64,000 bases of DNA from assembly GCA_937879965.1 (NCBI GenBank), contig CALFMP010000010.1, positions 310,001 to 374,000 on the forward strand, read 5' to 3'. The position numbers and the translations under genes were made by a program. Source of the stretch: QKMZ01 sp012965515 (lineage in GTDB: Bacteria; Cyanobacteriota; Vampirovibrionia; Obscuribacterales; Obscuribacteraceae). Every line of letters starts with the position of its first letter. Position 1 is the first letter of the stretch. Shown in pieces: positions 56,934-64,000 of this stretch. The notes under the pieces were generated by a model. It did no database searches. It was given only the letters and a program-made list of their open reading frames with translations, and was not told the DNA's origin.

Positions 56934-58724
56934 GTGCAAGGCTCTTTAAGCGGTATTTCTAAAGAACCGGCACAAGTAATGCCCGCTCTCGATCAACCTT
57001 CAGAGAACATTGCTAAAACTGCGCCTTCTCTGCGCACTGATTTCCTTTTGCTCGGATTGCTAGTTCTTCTTGAACTTCTGCTCTTTGCACCGTTTGTAGG
57101 AAAAGTCGGCTTTTACCTTGACGATTGGACGATGGTTTCGCTCTTGCATGGCGGGCCTCAAGATATAGTCGGGGCTTTTGCCAATTACTTCTTCAATGAT
57201 CCCAAAGTGATTATTCGACCCGTCGAGGTACTGCACTTTGGGCTGCTCTACAAGATCTTTGGAACACGCCCTCTGGGTTATCACCTGGTTAATGGATTTT
57301 TCGAGATCTGTGTGATTGTCCTTCTCTACTTTGCGTTGAAACGCTTCACCGGCAGTCGTTTCTTAGCCTTTGCATCGACTGCGGCTTTCGTTATCTACCC
57401 CATTCGCGACTCGACGCATTATTGGATTTTGTGCAGCTCCGTGTCATTGAGCCTGGCTCTGTACTTGGGCAGCCTGATTTTGTCTTTGAAGGGACTGCAA
57501 GAGAAGAAAGCAAAGCTCTACGTTGCCGCTGCCGTGCCTTTTGCAATCAGTCTGTTCAATTATGAGGTGTTCATGCCGTTCGCGTGCCTGAGCGCCCTGT
57601 GTGTGCTTCTAATGAGCTTGAGAGAAGATAGTTTTGCCAGCTCATTGCGACAAGCAATCTACTCTTTCATCCCGCTCTTTGTAAGCGCCCTTTTTTTGTT
57701 CGGCTACCAGAGGTTTATCGTGCCCCGTCTGGGGATTGGCTTTTTGCACAAGGTCGACTTCGATCCGGGGCAAGTCCTGCACGTAGTCGCTGCCGGCACG
57801 GGTATTTCCAATATCTTTGCTGCCATGCCGTTCTTCCAAGAACAAGTATCTATACTGCTCATGAACCCGCTGACCGGCTGGAATGTACTTTCGCTTGCCT
57901 TGATACTGGCAGGTACGGCTTTGACCTCGTTCATTCTTCTTTCTGCCGAGTCCGGTAAGGTGAAGCTGCGGACCATGCTCGAACTGGCGGTGGTGGGTGC
58001 TGCGGCAATTGTCACTTCTCTTGCGATTTTTGGTTTGAACAATCAATATGAGCCTACTCTTCTGACGCTCGTCAATCGCATTTTTACGGGCGCATCGCTG
58101 GGCTGGAGTTTGATTTTCAGCTCGCTTCTATTGGCTGCTGCAACGGTGGTGTTCCAGAAAATAAAGGACAAGAGGATCCACAAGTCGGCGGTCGTCTTTC
58201 TTTCTCTATTATTGTCATTTTTTGCTGTTTTCTTCACGCTTGTAAATTGGCAGCTTGCCAATCCCTGGGTTGTTTCCCAGCGCGCGCAGCAGGACGTGAT
58301 TTATCTGATGAAAGGCATGCGTGGAAAGCTGAAGCACCCCGATGCCGTTATTCTTACGGACTTCCCTCGCTATGTGATGTGGAGCCCTGTGTTCGATGGT
58401 ACGTGGGATTTTCAATCGATGGTACGGATTGTTTTGAACGATCCGAAAATTCGAGCAGGCGTTGTTTGCGATCGGCTTGTTATCGGAAAAGACGACATAA
58501 AAGACATCTCTGTCGGGTATACTTGCGCGACATTTCCACTGAAAAACATCAAAGTTTTCGTTCCTGAGCGCAATGAGCTGATTTCCGTAAGTTCTCCTCA
58601 GGATTTTGTGGATATTGCTGCCGCGCACAGTGAAAAGTCGATTCTGAGCGGTGATACGCTGGACAAGTGGAGGCGTCAAGTCGCGGCGCTTTCAGCGGCA
58701 AGCTCCAAGAGTGAAGAGAAGTGA
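56934..58724 (+). CDS. GT-C-like polytopic membrane glycosyltransferase
   Basis: This 596-residue protein starts at GTG 56934; an ATG at 56979 is an alternative, since the first membrane helix begins only at about residue 36. The first extracytoplasmic loop has GFYLDDWTMVSLLHGG, with the Asp-Asp pair expected of GT-C enzymes that use polyprenyl-phosphate sugars. RPVEVLHFGLLYKIFGTRPLGYHLVN follows, then eight to ten helices and a soluble C-terminal domain of about 140 residues. The next gene, a GT2, starts within its last four bases. Either DPM-type transferase in the window could supply its donor. The acceptor is unknown. Confidence 0.75.
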   Translation: MQGSLSGISKEPAQVMPALDQPSENIAKTAPSLRTDFLLLGLLVLLELLLFAPFVGKVGFYLDDWTMVSLLHGGPQDIVGAFANYFFNDPKVIIRPVEVLHFGLLYKIFGTRPLGYHLVNGFFEICVIVLLYFALKRFTGSRFLAFASTAAFVIYPIRDSTHYWILCSSVSLSLALYLGSLILSLKGLQEKKAKLYVAAAVPFAISLFNYEVFMPFACLSALCVLLMSLREDSFASSLRQAIYSFIPLFVSALFLFGYQRFIVPRLGIGFLHKVDFDPGQVLHVVAAGTGISNIFAAMPFFQEQVSILLMNPLTGWNVLSLALILAGTALTSFILLSAESGKVKLRTMLELAVVGAAAIVTSLAIFGLNNQYEPTLLTLVNRIFTGASLGWSLIFSSLLLAAATVVFQKIKDKRIHKSAVVFLSLLLSFFAVFFTLVNWQLANPWVVSQRAQQDVIYLMKGMRGKLKHPDAVILTDFPRYVMWSPVFDGTWDFQSMVRIVLNDPKIRAGVVCDRLVIGKDDIKDISVGYTCATFPLKNIKVFVPERNELISVSSPQDFVDIAAAHSEKSILSGDTLDKWRRQVAALSAASSKSEEK

Positions 58725-59809
58725 CACCAAAAGTATCGATACTGCTGCCCGTCTATAATGGCGAGAAATTCCTGGACGCTGCTGTTGCCAGCGTTTTGGC
58801 GCAGACGCCTGCGGACTTCGAATTGCTCGTTGTCGATGATTGTTCTACAGATGGCTCTGTAGATATTATCGAACGCCTGAGAAAGCAGGATTCACGAATA
58901 AAGTTCATTAGAAACGAGCAGAATCTGGGTCTGTTCGCCAATTACAATCGTTGCCTGCAGCAGGCTTTAGGGGAATTCATCAAACCATTTGCGCAAGACG
59001 ACATCCTCGCACCGTCCGCTCTCGAGAAGATGATTGACGTTCTTACAAAAGAAAAGTCCGTTGCGCTGACGTCCTGTGCGCGCAACATTATCGATGCCGC
59101 AGGAGATGTGATTAGGAAGAAAAAACCGTTTGCTGGTTCAAGACAGCTAAAGGGACAGGATGTAATTCTCTACAACATGCTGGCAATAACCAACTGGATC
59201 GGCGAGCCGAGTACCGTGATGTTCCGCAAGCGATATGCCGGCACCGGATTTGATACCAGGCTCTTTCACTATGGCGATCTCGAGATGTGGTTTAAGGTGC
59301 TGATGAATGGCGATTATTACTACATCGATGAGCCTCTAGCCAGCTTCAGAACGCATGCGGGCAGTGCTACGAATAAGAATTTGAGCGGATTATTGTTTGC
59401 TTTGGACATTGTGTCCATGTCCGAGACTTATTCACAAGTGCTTGCTGATACGGGCATCTCCGACGAACTCTACAAACGCTGTATTGCAGAATATGCGGCC
59501 TTGCAGGTTGACGAGCTTGTGCGCAACGACGGGCTTGATGTGGAAAGTGTTATCGCCGCGGCCAGAAAAGGCGCAAGGATAGGGATATCCGGAGACGATA
59601 AGGAAACAGCTCTGAGAATGATGGATGCATTTATCGCTCTCAGCTTTCACACTCTGCGGACGCTCACTCATACGCTTAAAGAGCTCAGCGACGTGGAGTG
59701 CCGCTTGGGCTCTGACAAAGAGTACTTAAGCCGGCGCCTGGAACACATGGAGCAGAGTACATCGTGGCGTCTGACTGCCCCGATACGAAAATTGCTCAGC
59801 CAGCAATAG
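58721..59809 (+). CDS. Glycosyltransferase family 2
   Basis: This 362-residue enzyme starts at GTG 58721, overlapping the previous stop (GTGA). The GT-A core has VSILLPVYNGEKFLDAAVAS at the start, LVVDDCSTDGS near 35, EQNLGLFANYNRCL, and FAQDDILAP as the metal site near 90. A helical region follows, ending in the STSWRLTAPIRKL element often seen at the C-terminus of polysaccharide glycosyltransferases. It is soluble or peripherally bound. It closes the operon cysD-cysNC-GT-C-GT2, so it may act on a glycan that is also sulfated. Donor and acceptor are unknown. Confidence 0.88.
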   Translation: MTPKVSILLPVYNGEKFLDAAVASVLAQTPADFELLVVDDCSTDGSVDIIERLRKQDSRIKFIRNEQNLGLFANYNRCLQQALGEFIKPFAQDDILAPSALEKMIDVLTKEKSVALTSCARNIIDAAGDVIRKKKPFAGSRQLKGQDVILYNMLAITNWIGEPSTVMFRKRYAGTGFDTRLFHYGDLEMWFKVLMNGDYYYIDEPLASFRTHAGSATNKNLSGLLFALDIVSMSETYSQVLADTGISDELYKRCIAEYAALQVDELVRNDGLDVESVIAAARKGARIGISGDDKETALRMMDAFIALSFHTLRTLTHTLKELSDVECRLGSDKEYLSRRLEHMEQSTSWRLTAPIRKLLSQQ

Positions 59810-59829
59810 CTCCGTTTCACTAGTTTTTA

Positions 59830-59878
59830 GCGACGCATGGTGTTGCCCGTTCTATCATAAGTCGACGCCATGCGTCGC
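59830..59878. repeat. Long perfect inverted repeat between convergent genes
   Basis: GCGACGCATGG (59830-59840) and CCATGCGTCGC (59868-59878) are perfectly complementary over 11 bases, and pairing can extend inward to about 16 bases with two G-U pairs. The loop is roughly 17 bases. It lies 21 bases after the GT2 stop and before the convergent MBOAT gene. A run of five T precedes the left arm, so on the minus strand the hairpin is followed by TAAAAA and not T. It could be a bidirectional termination or RNA-end-stabilising structure. Confidence 0.6.
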
Positions 59879-59889
59879 CCTTAGTATCC

Positions 59890-59903
59890 GGCTGCCGGCA
59901 GCC
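59890..59903. repeat. Perfect 14-base palindrome
   Basis: GGCTGCCGGCAGCC is fully self-complementary, lying 11 bases after the larger inverted repeat and 32 bases from the MBOAT stop. It could be a dimeric protein binding site or the second half of a bidirectional terminator. No T-tract follows on either strand. Confidence 0.5.
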
Positions 59904-59935
59904 AGAGGAAAAGACAGCGGCATTGTCGAGTTCGA

Positions 59936-61387
59936 TTAGAACTGGAAGTAGATGAAAGGCGTCGAGTTGTCGGGGCAGAACGTGACAATGGAGAGAATCA
60001 CAATTGCGAAATAGAGTGCCTTGGCAGGCGCCGGCACGCGATGGCAGAATCCGGATTGTCTCAAATATCCAACTACTGGAGTAGCGACCAACAGAAGCGC
60101 CACAATGACCATGACAGTCGGTATGATCACCGGAAGCTCGTGGCGGAACACCAGGAAATGACCGGCTTCCGCTTTGGTGAAAATGGGAGAGAGGAAAACC
60201 ATTTTCTTGACCATGCTGAATGCTGCGCCGATGTCTGTTATTCGGAAGAAAACCCAGCCGATGCAGACTGCGTGGAAAGTGAGCACAATCGAGAGAATAT
60301 TGAACAATTTGCTATCGAAGAAGGCACGCAAGTGGGTGGTGTTTTCGCGCCAATTGCTGAAGTTTCTATGCACGATCAAGCAAAGCCCGTGATAAATGCC
60401 CCAAACAACGAAGTTCCAAGAAGCGCCGTGCCAGAGCCCACCGAGAGCCATGGTCAATAGGAGGTTGCGATCGGTGTTGAGCTTGCTTCCCCTGGATCCG
60501 CCCAGAGGGATGAATAGATAGTCTCTCAACCATGTGGATAATGAAATGTGCCAGCGTCTCCAGAAGTCGGACATATTGCTGGCGATGTATGGCAGATTGA
60601 AGTTGATGGGAATGTGATAACCGAATAAGAGCGCCGATCCGCGACCAATGTCGGTATAGCCCGAGAAGTCGAAATAGATTTGAAATGCAAATGCGTACGC
60701 CATCAGCCAGGTCTCCGGCGAGCCGTAAGACGAATGCGTATTCGACATCATGTCGACCAGCACCGCCAGGTTGTCGGCAAGCAGAAGTTTCTTCGCTACG
60801 CCCATAATGATGAGCGGAATTCCCTCGTCAAAGTAGCTGAGGCTGATTTTCTTTTCTTCCTGCATCTGCGCTTGAAAGTCGGGAAACCGCTTGATCGGTC
60901 CGGCTATCTGTGTGGGGAAGAATGCGGCAAACAAGGCAAAAAGAACGAATGAATCAATCGGTTTGCGACCGCGATTGATCTCGAATAAGTAGTGAATGAA
61001 TTCAAAGACGAAGAAGGAAATGCCTAGCGGCAAAATGATGTTCAGCGCCAGATGAGAATTGGAGTGTGTTATCGGGCGCAACAACGCTTCAAAAGAGCTG
61101 ATGAAGAAATTTGTGTATTTGAAATACCCCAGGCAAAGCAAGTTTATGGCTACGCCTATGGCAAAAATATGCTTTCTTTTCGCTTCGGATCTCCAAAGCA
61201 ATTGGCCCCAGAGCCAGTTAAATAGCGTCAGTCCAAGAATCAGAAGCCCGAAAACCGGAATCCAGCTCATGTAGAAGAAGTAGCTTGCCAAAAGCAGCAT
61301 AGGCAAGCGAAAACGCTGCGGAAGCAGCCAGTAAAGAAGGACTACCGCGGGCAGAAACAGGAGATATTCAAAGCTCGTGAAAATCAT
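59936..61387 (-). CDS. MBOAT family O-acyltransferase (AlgI/DltB-like)
   Basis: This protein has 483 residues from the ATG at 61387, which begins the classic MIFTSFEYLLFLPAVVLLYW. An upstream start at 61411 adds eight residues unlike the family. About twelve membrane helices are present. FRRWHISLSTWLRDYLFIPLGGSR-type sequence (here DFWRRWHISLSTWLRDY) and LGGLWHGASWNFVVWG with the catalytic His near 319 are diagnostic. MBOAT proteins pass acetyl or similar groups across the membrane to SGNH or similar partners that acylate polysaccharide. The membrane-anchored SGNH proteins encoded at 25386 and 37313 are possible partners in trans, as none lies next to it. It is convergent with the GT2 gene and divergent from the GT39-like gene. 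Confidence 0.93.
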   Translation of the reverse strand: MIFTSFEYLLFLPAVVLLYWLLPQRFRLPMLLLASYFFYMSWIPVFGLLILGLTLFNWLWGQLLWRSEAKRKHIFAIGVAINLLCLGYFKYTNFFISSFEALLRPITHSNSHLALNIILPLGISFFVFEFIHYLFEINRGRKPIDSFVLFALFAAFFPTQIAGPIKRFPDFQAQMQEEKKISLSYFDEGIPLIIMGVAKKLLLADNLAVLVDMMSNTHSSYGSPETWLMAYAFAFQIYFDFSGYTDIGRGSALLFGYHIPINFNLPYIASNMSDFWRRWHISLSTWLRDYLFIPLGGSRGSKLNTDRNLLLTMALGGLWHGASWNFVVWGIYHGLCLIVHRNFSNWRENTTHLRAFFDSKLFNILSIVLTFHAVCIGWVFFRITDIGAAFSMVKKMVFLSPIFTKAEAGHFLVFRHELPVIIPTVMVIVALLLVATPVVGYLRQSGFCHRVPAPAKALYFAIVILSIVTFCPDNSTPFIYFQF

Positions 61388-61578
61388 CCGAGAATGTCCT
61401 GAACAGCGCATAAATGCAGGAAAAACACTGCGATGTTAGCACGGCTGTCAAGGCGCTCGCTGATATTTAGAAAAGGCGCACAATTAATTGTTTCTCTTAT
61501 TTATGTGTTAGGTCGAAATTCAAGTTGCCGGGCTGTTGTACTGTCTTTAGTGGCATCTTGTTCGCTTACGGTTCGTTA

Positions 61579-64000
61579 ATGTCTCGCCCGCTACTACTCG
61601 GCATTTTTGCGCTCTCACTGGCTTTTCGCCTCTGGTTCAATTTTGTCTTTCCTCATGTGAATAATGCCGGCGCCGCCGATGGTTCCGAATATTTGCGTTT
61701 GGCGCAGGCGCTCGACCGCTATTTCAGTCAGCCGAATAGTGAATTGTCGATACTTTCTGGTTTCAAGCAATCAGGCCCGATATTCCCGCTTTTCATTCTT
61801 TTTTGCCAGAAGGTGGGCGCAATTTTTGGCTCCTTCTCGAATTCGACGGCGCCGCTTTTCGGGCAGTGTGTGCTTGCTTCGCTTGCTGATGTTTTCCTTT
61901 GTCAGACAGCCAATCTTCTCTGGGGGCGGCAATCCGCGCTCATCTGCGCCGCCTTCACAATTTTCTATCCTGCTTATTTGATCAACTCTGGACGACTCTA
62001 TGCTGAAAGTTTCTCCACTTCTTTGAGCATTATTCTTCTCTACATCATGTGCCGTGGCTTCGTCGGCGAAAAGCGCAGTTGGATTCAGTTTTTATCACTG
62101 GGTATAGGGCTGGCTTCATTGCAGTTGGCCCGCTCAGTAATGATTTTGCTATCGGTCATTAGCTTGCCTTTGACCTACTTGCAGGAGCGAAAGAATGCCG
62201 CCATCAAAGCTCTAGGTCTTCTCTTGATCGGCATGGCATTGGTGATGATTCCGTGGTTGTGTGCTCAAAAGGCCGTTTTGAACAAAGCCAGTCTGGTTGT
62301 CGATCGCGTAGGTAATTACAATCTCTTTGTAGGCACCAATCCCGATATCAGCGGATGGCTTTCATATCCATATCCGGACGGTACCGGCATAGAAAGTCGC
62401 TCTGCGCTTTCAGTTCTGAAAAGCAATCTCAAGCTCTCGCCAAGCCGTTCGTTGAAACTTATGCTCGATAAACCGTTTCGTTTGGCGAAGTTTCCGTGGA
62501 ACGATTTTCGTACGGAGGTCGGTCTTTTCACATTTCCCGTGCAAGTTGCATATCATCAAATTTTGCTTTTGCTCTGCGCTGTCGGAATTTGCCTGGCGTT
62601 TCTAACAAATGCTGACGGGCGGCCGGCACAAAGTGGAGTTCTCAAAGCGCGGTTGATGCTTTTCATTTACTTTGCCAGTCATGCAATCTATTGGTTTTTT
62701 ATCACTGTTCCACGCTACAACCTGACTGCAACTCCGGTTCTAATTCTCTTTGCCGCGGCTGGGGCGGCAGCGATTGTCACTGTGTCGAGACAGAGCCCGA
62801 TGCGGGCGCTTGTGCTCGTTAATGCGCTCGTTCTGTTTTTCCTTAGCGCGCGGTTGCGTGAACTTGGATTGCTTTTCCAGTTTACGGACAATCCTTTCGT
62901 TTCCCTTCTTCTGCTTTGTTTGTTGAAAGCGCTTATAGCTGCGCTCTTCTTCATTTTGCTCTGGAAAGCATCTCCACGAGCAGCCGAAAGAAGTAATTGG
63001 TCGCAAGCGGTGTCAATCTGCGTGGCTCTATTTTCGGTTTTCTTGGTTGCTTATCCGGCCCGCGCCAACGGAAGGCCTTTCGAATGGCAGACAATCGTGC
63101 GTGAGAAGGGCGATAAGATTGTCCAACTGTTTGATTTCGGCAAAGCTGATCTTGGTGCCATTGCAGACAAGCAGATGTTTCTTCTTCTGGACATAGATAG
63201 AGCTGATGATTTCATTGAGAACGCACAAGTTACTGTCAATGGAGAGATCTTGCCTGGTCCAGTAATTCCAGGCATCTCGTTGACTCAAGACTTTGCCGCC
63301 GCGAAATACACGGGTAAAGATCAGGATCAAATTTATTTCGAGTGCGAGTGGGTTTATGATCGTATGTGTTTTGCTGCGGACTGTGCTGCCAGTGATATTA
63401 GACAATGGTTCGTTTTGCCTTTGCCACCGAGTGCGGTGAAGAAGTTAATTGCGTCCGGATTGATGACTGTGGAAGTTGAGAACAAAACTGGTGCAGGCGC
63501 TTTCAAAGTCTTCGGGAATTATCCGCCGGTAAGCTTTTTTCCCACGGTCTTTTCGTCCTCCTGGGAAAAGGCTTTCTACGGAGTTGAAAACGATCACGGC
63601 TTCACTGACAGTCGCTACGACGAGAAACTCGATTTGTCACGGCACAAAGCTTCCAACTTCATCGTTTCCGGTCGTCCTGCCGGCCGTGACCTCTCGCCGG
63701 CAACCGGCTTGCAGACCGGAAAATACAATATGCTTCTAACTGCTTCATCGCAAGCTAATGAGACCCAGAGTTTTACTCTCTCGCATGCGCTGCCCAAGAA
63801 ACTTAGCTTGAATAGTCTTGAGTCCAAAGCCTATTCAACGAGTGTCTCCAGCCATCTGCCACCCACCTCAACAGAGATGTGGGTGTTTCGTTTGAGGGGC
63901 AAATCTTTTGTAAGGAATGCAACTAAAAGAACGCAGGGTAGAGCGAGAGTTGAGCCGAAAGTGAAGGTTCTGCTTGCTGACGAATCAGGCAAGACTTTTT
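61579..64000 (+). CDS. GT39-like membrane glycosyltransferase, 3' end outside window
   Basis: The frame from ATG 61579 stays open to the window edge, giving at least 807 residues. A first helix (LLLGIFALSLAFRLWFNFVF) is followed by the loop NNAGAADGSEYLRLAQAL, where GT39-type enzymes carry an acidic pair and an Ala-x-x-Leu pattern. SGPIFPLFILF, then about ten helices, and the PRYNLTATPVLILF segment near 380 resemble ArnT/PMT-like and YkcA-type proteins. After residue about 490 comes a large extracytoplasmic domain with beta-rich sequence. It would use a polyprenyl-phosphate sugar in the periplasm. The substrate is unknown, and the C-terminus is missing. Confidence 0.78.
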   Translation, partial: MSRPLLLGIFALSLAFRLWFNFVFPHVNNAGAADGSEYLRLAQALDRYFSQPNSELSILSGFKQSGPIFPLFILFCQKVGAIFGSFSNSTAPLFGQCVLASLADVFLCQTANLLWGRQSALICAAFTIFYPAYLINSGRLYAESFSTSLSIILLYIMCRGFVGEKRSWIQFLSLGIGLASLQLARSVMILLSVISLPLTYLQERKNAAIKALGLLLIGMALVMIPWLCAQKAVLNKASLVVDRVGNYNLFVGTNPDISGWLSYPYPDGTGIESRSALSVLKSNLKLSPSRSLKLMLDKPFRLAKFPWNDFRTEVGLFTFPVQVAYHQILLLLCAVGICLAFLTNADGRPAQSGVLKARLMLFIYFASHAIYWFFITVPRYNLTATPVLILFAAAGAAAIVTVSRQSPMRALVLVNALVLFFLSARLRELGLLFQFTDNPFVSLLLLCLLKALIAALFFILLWKASPRAAERSNWSQAVSICVALFSVFLVAYPARANGRPFEWQTIVREKGDKIVQLFDFGKADLGAIADKQMFLLLDIDRADDFIENAQVTVNGEILPGPVIPGISLTQDFAAAKYTGKDQDQIYFECEWVYDRMCFAADCAASDIRQWFVLPLPPSAVKKLIASGLMTVEVENKTGAGAFKVFGNYPPVSFFPTVFSSSWEKAFYGVENDHGFTDSRYDEKLDLSRHKASNFIVSGRPAGRDLSPATGLQTGKYNMLLTASSQANETQSFTLSHALPKKLSLNSLESKAYSTSVSSHLPPTSTEMWVFRLRGKSFVRNATKRTQGRARVEPKVKVLLADESGKTF

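Overview
The window is one large block of cell-envelope and exopolysaccharide genes. It has base composition close to balanced, long intact genes and short gaps. Forty-two protein genes are supported, two of them cut by the window edges. I saw no rRNA, tRNA, CRISPR array, transposase, integrase or phage gene. The O-antigen-type sugar genes, a lipobox lipoprotein, and SGNH/MBOAT acyl-transfer proteins suggest a bacterium with a Gram-negative-type envelope. The phylum cannot be fixed from the sequence. The SxtJ/SxtK-type proteins and the general gene style would fit Cyanobacteriota and non-photosynthetic relatives (for example Obscuribacterales), but this is a weak guess.

Layout. 1-7183 (minus) is a probable operon: an HTTM/gamma-carboxylase-like protein, a GT-C-like membrane protein, a family-3 acyltransferase and two tandem GT4-like glycosyltransferases. 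7400-12791 (plus) is a sugar-modification set: WecE-type aminotransferase, WbqC, acyl carrier protein, SDR reductase, DltA-like adenylating enzyme and a NeuD-like acyltransferase. 12801-17632 holds three methyltransferases, a GH43-like beta-propeller protein and a DPM-type GT2. 17827-26960 (plus) holds phosphomannomutase, carB, and a carbamoylation module (NodU/CmcH carbamoyltransferase, SxtJ-SxtK fusion protein, SGNH hydrolase). 27008-33804 (minus) holds an FAD protein, a GT2, an epimerase and two GT4s. 34138-47273 holds galE, a GT-C-like protein, a second SGNH hydrolase, a YfhO protein, a GT2, the CDP-glucose pair rfbF/rfbG, a second SxtJ-SxtK protein and another GT4. 47270-64000 holds two more YfhO proteins, a lipoprotein, the cysD and cysNC sulfate-activation genes, a GT-C protein, a GT2, an MBOAT acyltransferase and a truncated GT39-like gene.

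Together these genes make nucleotide sugars (ManB, GalE, RfbF/RfbG, WecE), transfer sugars (at least eight GT2/GT4 enzymes plus polytopic GT-C/YfhO proteins), and decorate glycans by methylation, O-acylation, N-acylation or aminoacylation, carbamoylation and possibly sulfation. No convincing Wzx flippase, Wzy polymerase, Wza exporter or ABC exporter was seen.

The most striking feature is internal duplication. There are two SxtJ-SxtK fusions, two SGNH hydrolases, two GT4s sharing a C-terminal extension, two GT-C-like membrane proteins, two DPM-type GT2s and three YfhO proteins. Non-coding DNA was duplicated as well. A leader with a promoter-like element and a hairpin precedes both the carbamoyltransferase and the orphan second SxtJ-SxtK gene. 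A different leader motif is shared by manB and galE.
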